Notes under the pieces: generated by a model
Told to the model about the DNA's origin: nothing
The model's database searches: none
Seen by the model: only the letters and a program-made list of their open reading frames with translations
Shown: piece by piece, positions 26,642 to 33,936 of the stretch
How the letters are laid out: every line of letters starts with the position of its first letter
How positions within the stretch are numbered: the first letter of the stretch is position 1
Translations under genes and position numbers: made by a program
Assembly (NCBI RefSeq): GCF_003710105.1
Contig: NZ_CP033325.1
Location: 1,922,001-1,986,000 of the forward strand
DNA length: 64,000 bases
DNA from: Georgenia faecalis
GTDB taxonomy: Bacteria > Actinomycetota > Actinomycetes > Actinomycetales > Actinomycetaceae
Direction: 5' to 3'

Positions 26642-26828
26642 CGGCAGAGTCGTCGAGGAGAAAGCTGATCTCCTCGAGCTCAGATACTGCGTCCCACTCG
26701 TCGCCGGTCAGCGAGCCGCGCAACACCCTACGACGGAACTCGTCAAGGGACACACCCAGCTGCGCGAGCACGTGCTCACGACGTGCGACCAGTTCGTCCC
26801 GGCTCACTTCGATCGTCCGAGGTGCCAT
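26631..26828 (-). CDS. Small putative regulator/antitoxin, first gene of the pair
   Basis: A 65-residue protein starting at ATG 26828 after AGGAAGG; an in-frame ATG at 26864 lies upstream of the predicted transcription start and is less likely. It begins RTIEVSRDELVARREHVLAQLG, a strand then helix, continues SLDEFRRRVLRGSLTGDEW and ends in a very acidic tail (LLDDSADDF). Small proteins of the pattern SLxELRxRAxxxxLT are known in actinobacteria without assigned function. Size, acidity and coupling to the next gene fit an antitoxin. Confidence 0.6.
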   Translation of the reverse strand: MAPRTIEVSRDELVARREHVLAQLGVSLDEFRRRVLRGSLTGDEWDAVSELEEISFLLDDSADDF

Positions 26829-26867
26829 GATCGTGACCCTTCCTGTCCTCTTGCTCTTGCCCATGAT

Positions 26868-26895
26868 GGTCTACCCGACCACTGACACGCATCAA
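26868..26895 (-). promoter_or_regulatory. Promoter of the two-gene cassette
   Basis: The minus strand has TTGATG (26890-26895) and TAGACC (26868-26873) separated by 16 nt. The transcript would begin near 26861, about 30 nt before the ATG at 26828, and would include its AGGAAGG site. Confidence 0.4.
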
Positions 26896-27042
26896 TTCAG
26901 CGGGCGTGGCCGTCATGCGGCAGCACCGCCGGCGATGGTTGCCTCATCACGGCGCTCTCGTAGGTTCGTTGCCCGTGGACAACTTGAACAGCGCCCGGAG
27001 CGGGCCGTCTGTCAGCCATCTAGTCGAGCTTGGGCGTCATGA

Positions 27043-27474
27043 GACCAATCAGGGGTCCGCAGCGGCCTCCCGTTCATCGACCAACAGGCGGCGCACCGGC
27101 GCGCGCCGAGCTGGCGGGAACGGTCAGGTGGCGGAGTCGCGTCCGGCCTCGAGCACTACCCCTTCGACGAGGACGCCGCCTGGCAGCCGAGCGACGTGCG
27201 CTCGACGACGGCATACGACGCCGCCGTGGGGCTCGTCACCGTGCTGGAGGCGGCGGCCGTGCCGCCCGGGACGGTGCACGAGCGCTACGACAACCTCGTG
27301 GTGCGTCTGACCTCGGCCGACCCCGGGCTCGTCGTCCCGGACCTCGTCCCGAACCCCTACGACTTCACGTTCCCCGAGCGACGCGGCAAGCGACCGGCCG
27401 GCACCGGGCACGCGAAAGGCCCGCGCCGTCCGGGGGACGACGCGGGCCTCACGGACGCGGATCAGTCGAGGTAG
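27043..27474 (+). pseudogene. Remnant of a protein-coding gene, 5' end missing
   Basis: From about 27043 the + strand is open without a plausible start and, from about 27130 onward, has the high G/C third positions of a real gene: SGLEHYPFDEDAAWQPSDV, then YDAAVGLVTVLEAA and DLVPNPYDFTF. The frame then runs through the sigA terminator hairpin and into the sigA 3' end, so its natural end may also be lost. A GTG at 27196 could start a short product, but no SD is seen. It lies at the islet edge, so it may have been truncated when the islet arrived. Family not recognised. Confidence 0.4.
27417..27449 (-). terminator. Terminator of sigA
   Basis: A 15-bp inverted repeat with one mismatch and a 3-nt loop, ending on the minus strand in CCTTTCG, 13 nt after the sigA stop codon. 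It has the form of an intrinsic terminator with a short U-tract. Confidence 0.75.
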
Positions 27475-28862
27475 TCGCGCAGGACCTGCGACCGGCTCGG
27501 GTGGCGCAGCTTCGACATCGTCTTGGACTCGATCTGGCGGATCCGCTCGCGGGTCACGCCGTAGACCTTGCCGATCTCGTCGAGGGTCTTCGGCTGGCCG
27601 TCGGTGAGCCCGAAACGCATGGACACCACGCCGGCCTCCCGCTCGGAGAGCGTGTCGAGGACCATGTGGAGCTGCTCCTGGAGGAGCGTGAAGCTCACGG
27701 CGTCCGCGGGGACGACGGCCTCGGAGTCCTCGATGAGGTCACCGAACTCGCTGTCGCCGTCCTCGCCGAGGGGCGTGTGGAGCGAGATGGGCTCGCGGCC
27801 GTACTTCTGGACCTCGACGACCTTCTCGGGGGTCATGTCGAGCTCCTTGGCCAGCTCCTCCGGCGTGGGCTCGCGGCCCAGGTCCTGGAGCATCTGGCGC
27901 TGGACGCGGGCAAGCTTGTTGATGACCTCGACCATGTGCACCGGGATACGGATGGTGCGGGCCTGGTCCGCCATGGCGCGGGTGATGGCCTGGCGGATCC
28001 ACCACGTGGCGTACGTGGAGAACTTGTACCCCTTGGTGTAGTCGAACTTCTCGACCGCACGGATGAGGCCGAGGTTGCCCTCCTGGATGAGGTCGAGGAA
28101 GAGCATCCCGCGACCGGTGTAGCGCTTGGCCAGGGAGACCACCAGGCGCAGGTTGGCCTCGAGCAGGTGGTTCTTCGCGAGGCGGCCGTCGTTCGCGATC
28201 CACTCGAGCTCGCGGCGCAGCTTGGGGGCCAGCTCCTCGCCGTCGTTGAGCTTCTCCTCGGCGAACAGGCCGGCCTCGATCCGCTTGGCGAGCTCGACCT
28301 CCTGCTCGGCGTTGAGGAGGGCGACCTTGCCGATCTGCTTGAGGTAGTCCTTGACCGGGTCCGCGGTCGCACCGGCGGTGACGACCTGCTGGACCGGAGC
28401 GTCCTCGTCGTCGGCGTCGGAGACGACGAAGCCCGTCTCCTCCTTGCCGTCGGCGGCAGCGGGCTCGGCGTCGGGCTTCTCCGTCGCCTTCTCGGCGTCC
28501 GGGACAGCCGCCAGCGCCGGCTTCTTGGCGCGGCTGGCCCGGGCACGCACCGGCTTGGGCGCGGGCTCCTCGACGACGTCCTCGACGAAGTCCTCCGCCG
28601 CGGCGATGATCTCCTCGTCCGGGATGATCGGCTCGTCCGGGGACGCGGCGCTCGTCGGGGTCTCGGGCTTGGCGGCAGCGGCCTTCTTCGCGGTCGGCTT
28701 CCTCGCGGGGGCCTTCTTGGCCGCGGGCTTCTTCGCGGCGGGGGTCTTCGCCGGGGCAGCAGGAGCCGCGTCGGGCTCCACCGCCACCGTGGTCTCCTGG
28801 CGGGTCGTGGCGGCCGCCTCGGCTCGGGAGCTGACGGGCGTGTTCTGGGCGAACGACGGCAC
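27462..28862 (-). CDS. sigA: Primary RNA polymerase sigma factor (RpoD/SigA/HrdB type)
   Basis: The 466-residue housekeeping sigma-70. Region 1.2 starts at [31 protein letters not shown] split as usual; region 2 has [15 protein letters not shown] and [20 protein letters not shown] (-10 recognition, about 320); region 3 [14 protein letters not shown]; region 4 [14 protein letters not shown] and [16 protein letters not shown] (-35 recognition). The first 150 residues are a Lys/Ala/Pro-rich, histone-like tail ([19 protein letters not shown]) followed by an acidic stretch, as in HrdB. The start is GTG at 28862 after GAAAGG. A consensus -10 lies 57 nt upstream. Confidence 0.96.
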   Translation of the reverse strand: MPSFAQNTPVSSRAEAAATTRQETTVAVEPDAAPAAPAKTPAAKKPAAKKAPARKPTAKKAAAAKPETPTSAASPDEPIIPDEEIIAAAEDFVEDVVEEPAPKPVRARASRAKKPALAAVPDAEKATEKPDAEPAAADGKEETGFVVSDADDEDAPVQQVVTAGATADPVKDYLKQIGKVALLNAEQEVELAKRIEAGLFAEEKLNDGEELAPKLRRELEWIANDGRLAKNHLLEANLRLVVSLAKRYTGRGMLFLDLIQEGNLGLIRAVEKFDYTKGYKFSTYATWWIRQAITRAMADQARTIRIPVHMVEVINKLARVQRQMLQDLGREPTPEELAKELDMTPEKVVEVQKYGREPISLHTPLGEDGDSEFGDLIEDSEAVVPADAVSFTLLQEQLHMVLDTLSEREAGVVSMRFGLTDGQPKTLDEIGKVYGVTRERIRQIESKTMSKLRHPSRSQVLRDYLD

Positions 28863-28918
28863 AGAGAACCTTTCGGCGGGGACGGGAGAGTTCGGCGATC
28901 GGGCGTCGCGTCACTACA

Positions 28919-28924
28919 ATTATA
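28919..28924 (-). promoter_or_regulatory. Consensus -10 box of sigA
   Basis: The minus strand reads TATAAT within GGTTATAATTGTAG, an AT island in GC-rich DNA upstream of sigA. No good TTGACA-like -35 is seen 16-18 nt upstream. The leader would be about 50 nt. Confidence 0.6.
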
Positions 28925-29105
28925 ACCGTCGAGCGGACATTCGGCTCCGGCGCGCGGCCGGGCTGCGCGCGCCTCGATGAGGCGAGGTCCCCCCCGGTCG
29001 GTGCCGGGGCGGCACTGCGCACAGTCGTGTCAACCGCAGAGACGCCGTTTTTGTTCCTCGGCGACGGCGCGGCCGAGGGCCCCGCAGGGGCGATGCCCGG
29101 GGCGC

Positions 29106-29519
29106 TCAGCCCTTGGGCTGGTGGCCCGACGGGGCGTCGGGCTTGACCGCCATCACGGGGCACGGCGCGTCGAGGAGGATCCGCTGGGCGTTGGATCCCA
29201 GGAACAGCTTGCCCACCGGCGAACGACGCCGCAGGCCGATGACGATGAGCTCGGCGTCCAGCTCCTCGGCGGCACCGACGAGGTTCTCGGCGACGTCGGA
29301 CGTGCGGCCGGTGCGGCGCACCTCGTAGGCGACCTCCGCCTCGTCGAGGAGGTCGCGCACGTGGTCGACCTCCGCCTCGATGGCGGCGTGGTCCTCGGGC
29401 CGCGAGCGCCGGGACATGACGACGACGAGCCGCGCGTCGCGGCGCTTCGCCTCGGTGACCGCAGCATGGAGCGCCGCTTCGCCCTCCGGTGTGGAGAGAT
29501 AGCCCACGACGATGGTCAT
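29106..29519 (-). CDS. Universal stress protein (UspA family)
   Basis: A single-domain Usp of 137 residues. It begins MTIVVGYLSTPEGEAAL and ends with the nucleotide-binding loop GLRRRSPVGKLFLGSNAQRILL (about 96-117), where GKxxxGS keeps the phosphate-binding glycines, then PCPVMAVK. Such proteins bind ATP and are induced in stress or stationary phase. It lies alone between sigA and the DUF4192 gene; GGAG precedes the ATG. Confidence 0.9.
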   Translation of the reverse strand: MTIVVGYLSTPEGEAALHAAVTEAKRRDARLVVVMSRRSRPEDHAAIEAEVDHVRDLLDEAEVAYEVRRTGRTSDVAENLVGAAEELDAELIVIGLRRRSPVGKLFLGSNAQRILLDAPCPVMAVKPDAPSGHQPKG

Positions 29520-29603
29520 GCGTGCTCCGTCCTCTCCGGCCCACCGACCGGCGGGACCTCGGCAGGCTACCCGATGCGTAGCGGGACGCGGGCACGCGGG
29601 CGC

Positions 29604-30743
29604 TCAGTCCTCCCAGACCCATCCCGGCGGCATGCCCTGGGCGGTGGCGGCGGCGATGAGCTGGGCCAGGCGCTGGTCGCCGTCCTCGGCCAGCGCCTGG
29701 CGGGCCAGGACGTCGGCGCGCGCCCCGTCGCCGCCCCACCAGGCCAGCCAGGCGAGCAGGGTCAGGGCGGGCGCCGCCCGACCCCGCGGGGCGCACCGGG
29801 CGAGGCTCTCGAGGACCCTCTCCCCCGGCTGCGTCCGCACCGGTTCGGGCGGGAGCCCGCCGGGGTCGAAGACCTGGCTCAGGGCCCAGGTGATGGCTTC
29901 GGCGTCGTCGAGGTGGGCCGGCGGGGGGCCCACGAGGGAGAGGATGACGTCGTCACGCACGTACAGGTCGCTCAGGCCCACGAGCATTCGCCCGAGCTCG
30001 GGGACCGGCAGAGGGTCGCCCCGGCCGGCCGCGGCGAGGAGCCGCTCCCACCGCGAGCGCTCGCCCCGCCTCCAGGCGAGCAGCTCCCCCTCGTGCCGAG
30101 CGCGCTCGTCCGGCACCCCGAACGCGGCGCCGGGGGTCCGGCAGCGGTGACGCACCTCGGCGTAGTGCCGCTCCGCACGCGCGGCAGCACGGGCGGCGGC
30201 ACGGCGAGCCGGCGCCGGGGCGTCCCGCTCGACGGCGAGGCTCGCGCGGTCCGGCGCGACGGCGTGCCCGTGGAGCACCATCGTGGCGCCCGTCTGGGTG
30301 TACTCGAGGTCGCGGAGCGGGTCGGTGTGCGGCGCGCACTCCACGTCCTCGCCCCACACGCCGTACCCGTCGGGACCGACCACCCAGGGCCCCGGCGGGT
30401 CGCCCCAGTCGACGAGGGCACGCAGGTGGGCGAGCGACCGTCCGACCGGCGTGTCACCCGCGAGGCTGGCCCGGTCCTCGGCGGTGTAGACGACGACGAA
30501 GGCGTCGTGCGCGCCGTCGTCGAGGAGGTGGCCGACGAGCCGCTGGGCGTACGCGGGCCCGTGGACCGCGTGGCCGGCGTCGGCGAGGTCGGCCCGGATG
30601 ACGAGGCCGATGCGGTTGCGGGGACCGCGCAGCCCGAGGAGCACGAGCGACTCCCGGGGGACGAAGCCGAGGCGGTACGGGATGTAGGCGAGGACCTCGC
30701 GGGGCTCGCTGACCCGGAGCACGGTGGGGGTGGTGGTGTCCAT
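29604..30743 (-). CDS. DUF4192 family protein
   Basis: A 379-residue actinobacterial protein. The family opening REVLAYIPYRLGFVPRESLVLLGL (about 13-36) follows the chosen ATG at 30743; the frame is open further upstream but that stretch is not conserved-looking. GDGARADVLARQAL near the end is also typical. No membrane segment or catalytic motif is visible; function unknown. It is divergent from the polyprenyl synthase gene, 120 nt away. Confidence 0.82.
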   Translation of the reverse strand: MDTTTPTVLRVSEPREVLAYIPYRLGFVPRESLVLLGLRGPRNRIGLVIRADLADAGHAVHGPAYAQRLVGHLLDDGAHDAFVVVYTAEDRASLAGDTPVGRSLAHLRALVDWGDPPGPWVVGPDGYGVWGEDVECAPHTDPLRDLEYTQTGATMVLHGHAVAPDRASLAVERDAPAPARRAAARAAARAERHYAEVRHRCRTPGAAFGVPDERARHEGELLAWRRGERSRWERLLAAAGRGDPLPVPELGRMLVGLSDLYVRDDVILSLVGPPPAHLDDAEAITWALSQVFDPGGLPPEPVRTQPGERVLESLARCAPRGRAAPALTLLAWLAWWGGDGARADVLARQALAEDGDQRLAQLIAAATAQGMPPGWVWED

Positions 30744-30851
30744 GGCCTCATGCCACACCGTCGATGCCCCCGCCGGGGCGGCGCGGCGGGGCGTCGGTGG
30801 ACGGCGCCCCACGCCGGTGGTCTGTGCAGGAATGGGCACCCGCCCCGCCCG

Positions 30852-30857
30852 TAGGCT
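30852..30857 (+). promoter_or_regulatory. -10 box of leaderless polyprenyl synthase gene
   Basis: TAGGCT lies 6 nt before the ATG at 30864, with no SD, so transcription probably begins at the A of the start codon. Confidence 0.5.
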
Positions 30858-30863
30858 GCCCGC

Positions 30864-31955
30864 ATGACGACCTCACCGGTACCGACGGTGCCCTCCCTCG
30901 TCTCCGCCCGGGTGCTGGAGGCGCTGCGGGCGCACACCGCCCCGTTCGCCGGGCTCGGCGAGCCGATCGAGGACCTCCTGGCCCCGGCGCGCGACCTGCT
31001 CGGCGGCGGCAAGCGCCTGCGGGCCGAGTTCTGCGCCGCCGGGTGGGCGGGCTTCTCCGACGAGCCGGCCCTCGCCGGTTCCCCGCCGATCCTCGCCGGC
31101 GCGGCGATCGAGCTCTTCCAGGGGGCGGCCCTGGTCCATGACGACGTCATGGACGGCTCGCACACCCGCCGCGGCATGCCCGCCGTCCACCGCCGGCTCG
31201 CGGCCGAGCACGCGGCCGCCGGGTGGCTCGGCTCGGCCGACCGGTACGGCGAGGCCGGCGCGATCCTCCTCGGCGACCTCCTGCTCAGCGTGTCCTCGAT
31301 GGAGATCGACCGCGCCCGCGCCGCGGTCGGCCCGGGGGCGAGCGCCCGCGCCCGCGAGGTGTGGGACCTCATGACGAGCGAGGTCGCCGTCGGGCAGTAC
31401 CTCGACATCCGCTCCCAGGCACAGCCGTGGGCCGAGGACGGCGCCCCGGCCGTGGAGATGGCGCTCGAGGTGGTGCGGATGAAGTCCGCCCGGTACAGCG
31501 TCGAGCACCCCCTCACCCTCGGCGCCGCCCTCGCGGGCGCCGACGACGACGCCCTGGCGCGGCTGCGCGCCGTCGGCCTGCCGCTCGGCGAGGCCTTCCA
31601 GCTGCGCGACGACGTCCTCGGCGTCTTCGGCGACCCGGCGCTCACGGGCAAGCCCGCCGGCGACGACCTCCGCGAGGGCAAGCGGACGGTGCTGCTCGGC
31701 CTGGCGATGCACCGGGCTGACCCGCCGGCGCGCGAGCACCTGCGCACCCAGGTGGGGCGCGCGGACCTCACGTACGACGACGTCGCGCGGCTCCAGGAGA
31801 TCCTCGTCGGCAGCGGCGCCGTCGCGGCCCACGAGGACCTCATCGCCGAGCGCCTGCGCGTCGGCCTCGCCGAGCTGGAGCGGGCGGACCTGCCCGACGC
31901 CGTGTCGGAGGAGCTCACCCGGCTCGCCGACGCGCTCGCCGCCCGCCAGGCCTGA
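30864..31955 (+). CDS. Polyprenyl (geranylgeranyl-type) diphosphate synthase
   Basis: A trans-isoprenyl diphosphate synthase of 363 residues that condenses isopentenyl diphosphate onto allylic diphosphates. It shows GGGKRLRAEFC (about 47), the first aspartate-rich motif in LVHDDVMDGSHTRRG (about 91) and the second in EAFQLRDDVLGVFGD (about 246), with KSAR at about 206. Position before the Rv2175c-like and kinase genes matches idsA2 (Rv2173). Residues just before the first DDxxD are ALVH, without a bulky aromatic chain-length floor, so C20 or longer products are plausible. Chain length is not decided by sequence alone. Confidence 0.9.
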   Translation: MTTSPVPTVPSLVSARVLEALRAHTAPFAGLGEPIEDLLAPARDLLGGGKRLRAEFCAAGWAGFSDEPALAGSPPILAGAAIELFQGAALVHDDVMDGSHTRRGMPAVHRRLAAEHAAAGWLGSADRYGEAGAILLGDLLLSVSSMEIDRARAAVGPGASARAREVWDLMTSEVAVGQYLDIRSQAQPWAEDGAPAVEMALEVVRMKSARYSVEHPLTLGAALAGADDDALARLRAVGLPLGEAFQLRDDVLGVFGDPALTGKPAGDDLREGKRTVLLGLAMHRADPPAREHLRTQVGRADLTYDDVARLQEILVGSGAVAAHEDLIAERLRVGLAELERADLPDAVSEELTRLADALAARQA

Positions 31956-31957
31956 CC

Positions 31958-31996
31958 GCGCGCGGGGCTGCGCCACGCCGGCGCGCCCCCGCGCGC
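31958..31996. terminator. Hairpin between convergent ids and Rv2175c-like genes
   Basis: A 10-bp perfect stem (GCGCGCGGGG with its complement at 31987-31996) with an internally pairing 19-nt loop, 3 nt after the synthase stop and 48 nt from the end of the opposing gene. Confidence 0.6.
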
Positions 31997-32043
31997 CCGG
32001 CCGCCTACCCGCGGGGCCAGTCCGCGCCCCGGCAGGCCTCAGG

Positions 32044-32415
32044 TCAGAACGCCAGCGCCTGCGCCACCCGCCGGACGGCGTGCACCTGGCCGGCCCGCAG
32101 GGCGGCGATGGGCGTGCTGCCGAGGGCCTCGTCCGGACGCAGGAGCCACCGGACGGCGTCCTCCTCGGAGTAGCCGGCATCGGAGAGCTGGATGAGCGTG
32201 CCGCGCAGCGCGGGCAGCGGGCCGGGTGCCTCGTCGGCCGCGTCGGTGCTCAGGAAGTCGGCGGGGACGAGGTACGCCGAGGACGGGCCGCGGCGCATCC
32301 CCGCGAGGCGCTGCTCGCGCACCATCGCGCGGACCTCGCGCAGCTGGAGACCGAGCGCGTCGGCCACCTCGGGGAGGGAGAGCCAGTGGTTCTGGGAAAG
32401 GTCGTCATCGGTCAC
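32044..32415 (-). CDS. Rv2175c-like winged-helix DNA-binding protein
   Basis: A 123-residue protein with an N-terminal winged helix-turn-helix (WLSLPEVADALGLQLREVRAMV, about 11-32) and a C-terminal Rv2175c domain ending with VHAVRRVAQALAF. In M. tuberculosis the homologue binds DNA and is a substrate of the kinase PknL encoded next to it. A PASTA kinase gene lies 1.5 kb away here, so the kinase-substrate link may be kept. TAGGCT lies 15-20 nt upstream of the ATG. Confidence 0.87.
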   Translation of the reverse strand: MTDDDLSQNHWLSLPEVADALGLQLREVRAMVREQRLAGMRRGPSSAYLVPADFLSTDAADEAPGPLPALRGTLIQLSDAGYSEEDAVRWLLRPDEALGSTPIAALRAGQVHAVRRVAQALAF

Positions 32416-32486
32416 CGCCCCAGCCTACGTACCCCTCCGCCTTTACGCGGACGGGGTTCCCGGATACTGTCGCCTCGATCACACAC

Positions 32487-32518
32487 GTCACTTGCTCCCC
32501 AGCCGTCACATGCGTCAC
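32487..32518 (+). promoter_or_regulatory. Three GTCAC direct repeats upstream of the LysM transglycosylase
   Basis: GTCAC occurs at 32487, 32505 and 32514, spaced 18 and 9 nt, that is on a 9-bp grid. A possible -10 (TACTGT, 32465-32470) precedes them. Direct repeats of GTNAC type are known boxes for OmpR-class regulators such as MtrA, which controls cell-wall hydrolase genes in actinobacteria; the assignment here is inference. Confidence 0.35.
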
Positions 32519-32551
32519 ACGCGGCAGCGGAGCGCATCAGCTGGAGGATCC

Positions 32552-33859
32552 ATGACCCAGTCCCGCCCGCGCAGCAGCGTGGCCACAAGAAACGCAGGGC
32601 GGGCGGGGATAGGGCTCGCGCTCGCCGCAACGACCGTCGCCGCGATGGCCGTGCCCGCCGGCGCCGCCACCCAGCCCGCCCGCGCCACCACGACGTCCAC
32701 CGTCACGGCCGGCGCCACGGCGCTGGCCCTCCCCCGCGTCAAGGTGCCGTCGGCCCTGCCGACCGTCGCCCCCGCGATGACCTACCGCGTCCAGGCCGGC
32801 GACACCGTCAGCCACATCGCGCTGCGCACCGGCGCCAGCGTGTCCGCCATCGTCCAGGCGAACGGGCTCGACTCCCGCGCCTTCATCCGCGTCGGCCAGA
32901 TGCTCCGGATCCCCGTCCCCGGCTCCGCCGCGCCGGTGGCCGCACCCGCCCCGAGCGGGACGGCCGCGCGGACCCACACCGTCGCCGCCGGCGAGACCGT
33001 CTCCGGCCTCGCCGCCCGCTACCGCTCGTCGGTCTCGGCCATCACGTCGGCGAACGGCCTCAACTCCCGCGCCCTCATCCGGATCGGGCAGCGCCTCACC
33101 ATCCCGGCGGGCGGCTCCGCGGGCGCGCCGAGCGCCCCCGCCCCGGCTGCACCGGCCCCGAGCGCCCCGCAGGCGGGCGGCTCCCACACCGTCGCCTCCG
33201 GCGAGACCGTCTCCGGCCTCGCCGCCCGCTACGGCACGTCGGTCTCGGCCATCGTGTCGGCCAACCGGCTCAACTCCCGCGCCCTCATCTTCGTCGGGCA
33301 GCGCCTCACCATCCCCGGCGCCGGTTCCGGGACCGGCGCGGCGCCCGCCCCGACGTCGCCGTCCGCCGGGCCGCTGGTGCCCGACTCGTTCCTCGGACGG
33401 ACCTACCCCCAGCAGGTCGTCGCCGCCGCGAACGCCAACAAGGCGACGCTCAACGCGATGAGCGTGCCGTCGCGCGCGGAGATGCAGTCGATCGTCGCGG
33501 CCACCGCCCGCGACATGGGGGTCGACCCCGCCCTCGCGCTGGCCATCGCCCAGGCCGAGTCCGGCTTCGACGCCAGGGCCGTCTCCCCCGCCAACGCCCT
33601 GGGTACCATGCAGGTGATCCCCAGCTCGGGCGAGTGGGCCTCGAACCTCGTCGGGCGCCGGCTCAACCTCCTCAACCCGCGCGACAACGTCGTCGCGGGC
33701 GTGGCGATCCTCCGCCAGCTCGTGCGCACCGCGCCCAACCAGTACCCGGCGATCGCCGGGTACTACCAGGGCCTGGCCGGCGTGCTCCGCGACGGCATGT
33801 ACGCGGACACCCGCACCTACGTCGCCAAGATCAAGACCAACATGGCGCAGTACCGCTGA
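32552..33859 (+). CDS. Secreted lytic transglycosylase with three LysM domains
   Basis: A 435-residue peptidoglycan hydrolase. A signal peptide (residues 1-39, cut after PAGAA) leads to three LysM modules starting YRVQAGDTVSHIALRTG (about 77), HTVAAGETVSGLAARY (about 142) and HTVASGETVSGLAARYG (about 212), joined by Ala/Pro linkers. The C-terminal SLT (GEWL-type) domain has the catalytic Glu in AIAQAESGFD (about 335) and LGTMQVIPSS. The second and third LysM are nearly identical, a recent duplication. The ATG at 32552 follows GGAGG. It lies between the Rv2175c-like gene and the PASTA kinase, a cell-wall control context. Confidence 0.92.
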   Translation: MTQSRPRSSVATRNAGRAGIGLALAATTVAAMAVPAGAATQPARATTTSTVTAGATALALPRVKVPSALPTVAPAMTYRVQAGDTVSHIALRTGASVSAIVQANGLDSRAFIRVGQMLRIPVPGSAAPVAAPAPSGTAARTHTVAAGETVSGLAARYRSSVSAITSANGLNSRALIRIGQRLTIPAGGSAGAPSAPAPAAPAPSAPQAGGSHTVASGETVSGLAARYGTSVSAIVSANRLNSRALIFVGQRLTIPGAGSGTGAAPAPTSPSAGPLVPDSFLGRTYPQQVVAAANANKATLNAMSVPSRAEMQSIVAATARDMGVDPALALAIAQAESGFDARAVSPANALGTMQVIPSSGEWASNLVGRRLNLLNPRDNVVAGVAILRQLVRTAPNQYPAIAGYYQGLAGVLRDGMYADTRTYVAKIKTNMAQYR

Positions 33860-33923
33860 TCACCCCCCGGACGCGCCGACCGCCGAGCCCTCGAGCCTCG
33901 CCGGTTCGGCGCGTCCTGGCACA

Positions 33924-33929
33924 TAGACT
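33924..33929 (+). promoter_or_regulatory. -10 box of leaderless PASTA kinase gene
   Basis: TAGACT lies 7 nt before the GTG at 33937 with no SD in between, which selects this GTG over in-frame codons. Confidence 0.5.
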
Positions 33930-33936
33930 CCCGACC

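Noticed and set aside
32419-32551. Possible c-di-AMP (ydaO) riboswitch before the LysM transglycosylase
   Set aside because: The leader is too short and lacks the conserved riboswitch cores; only direct GTCAC repeats are visible.
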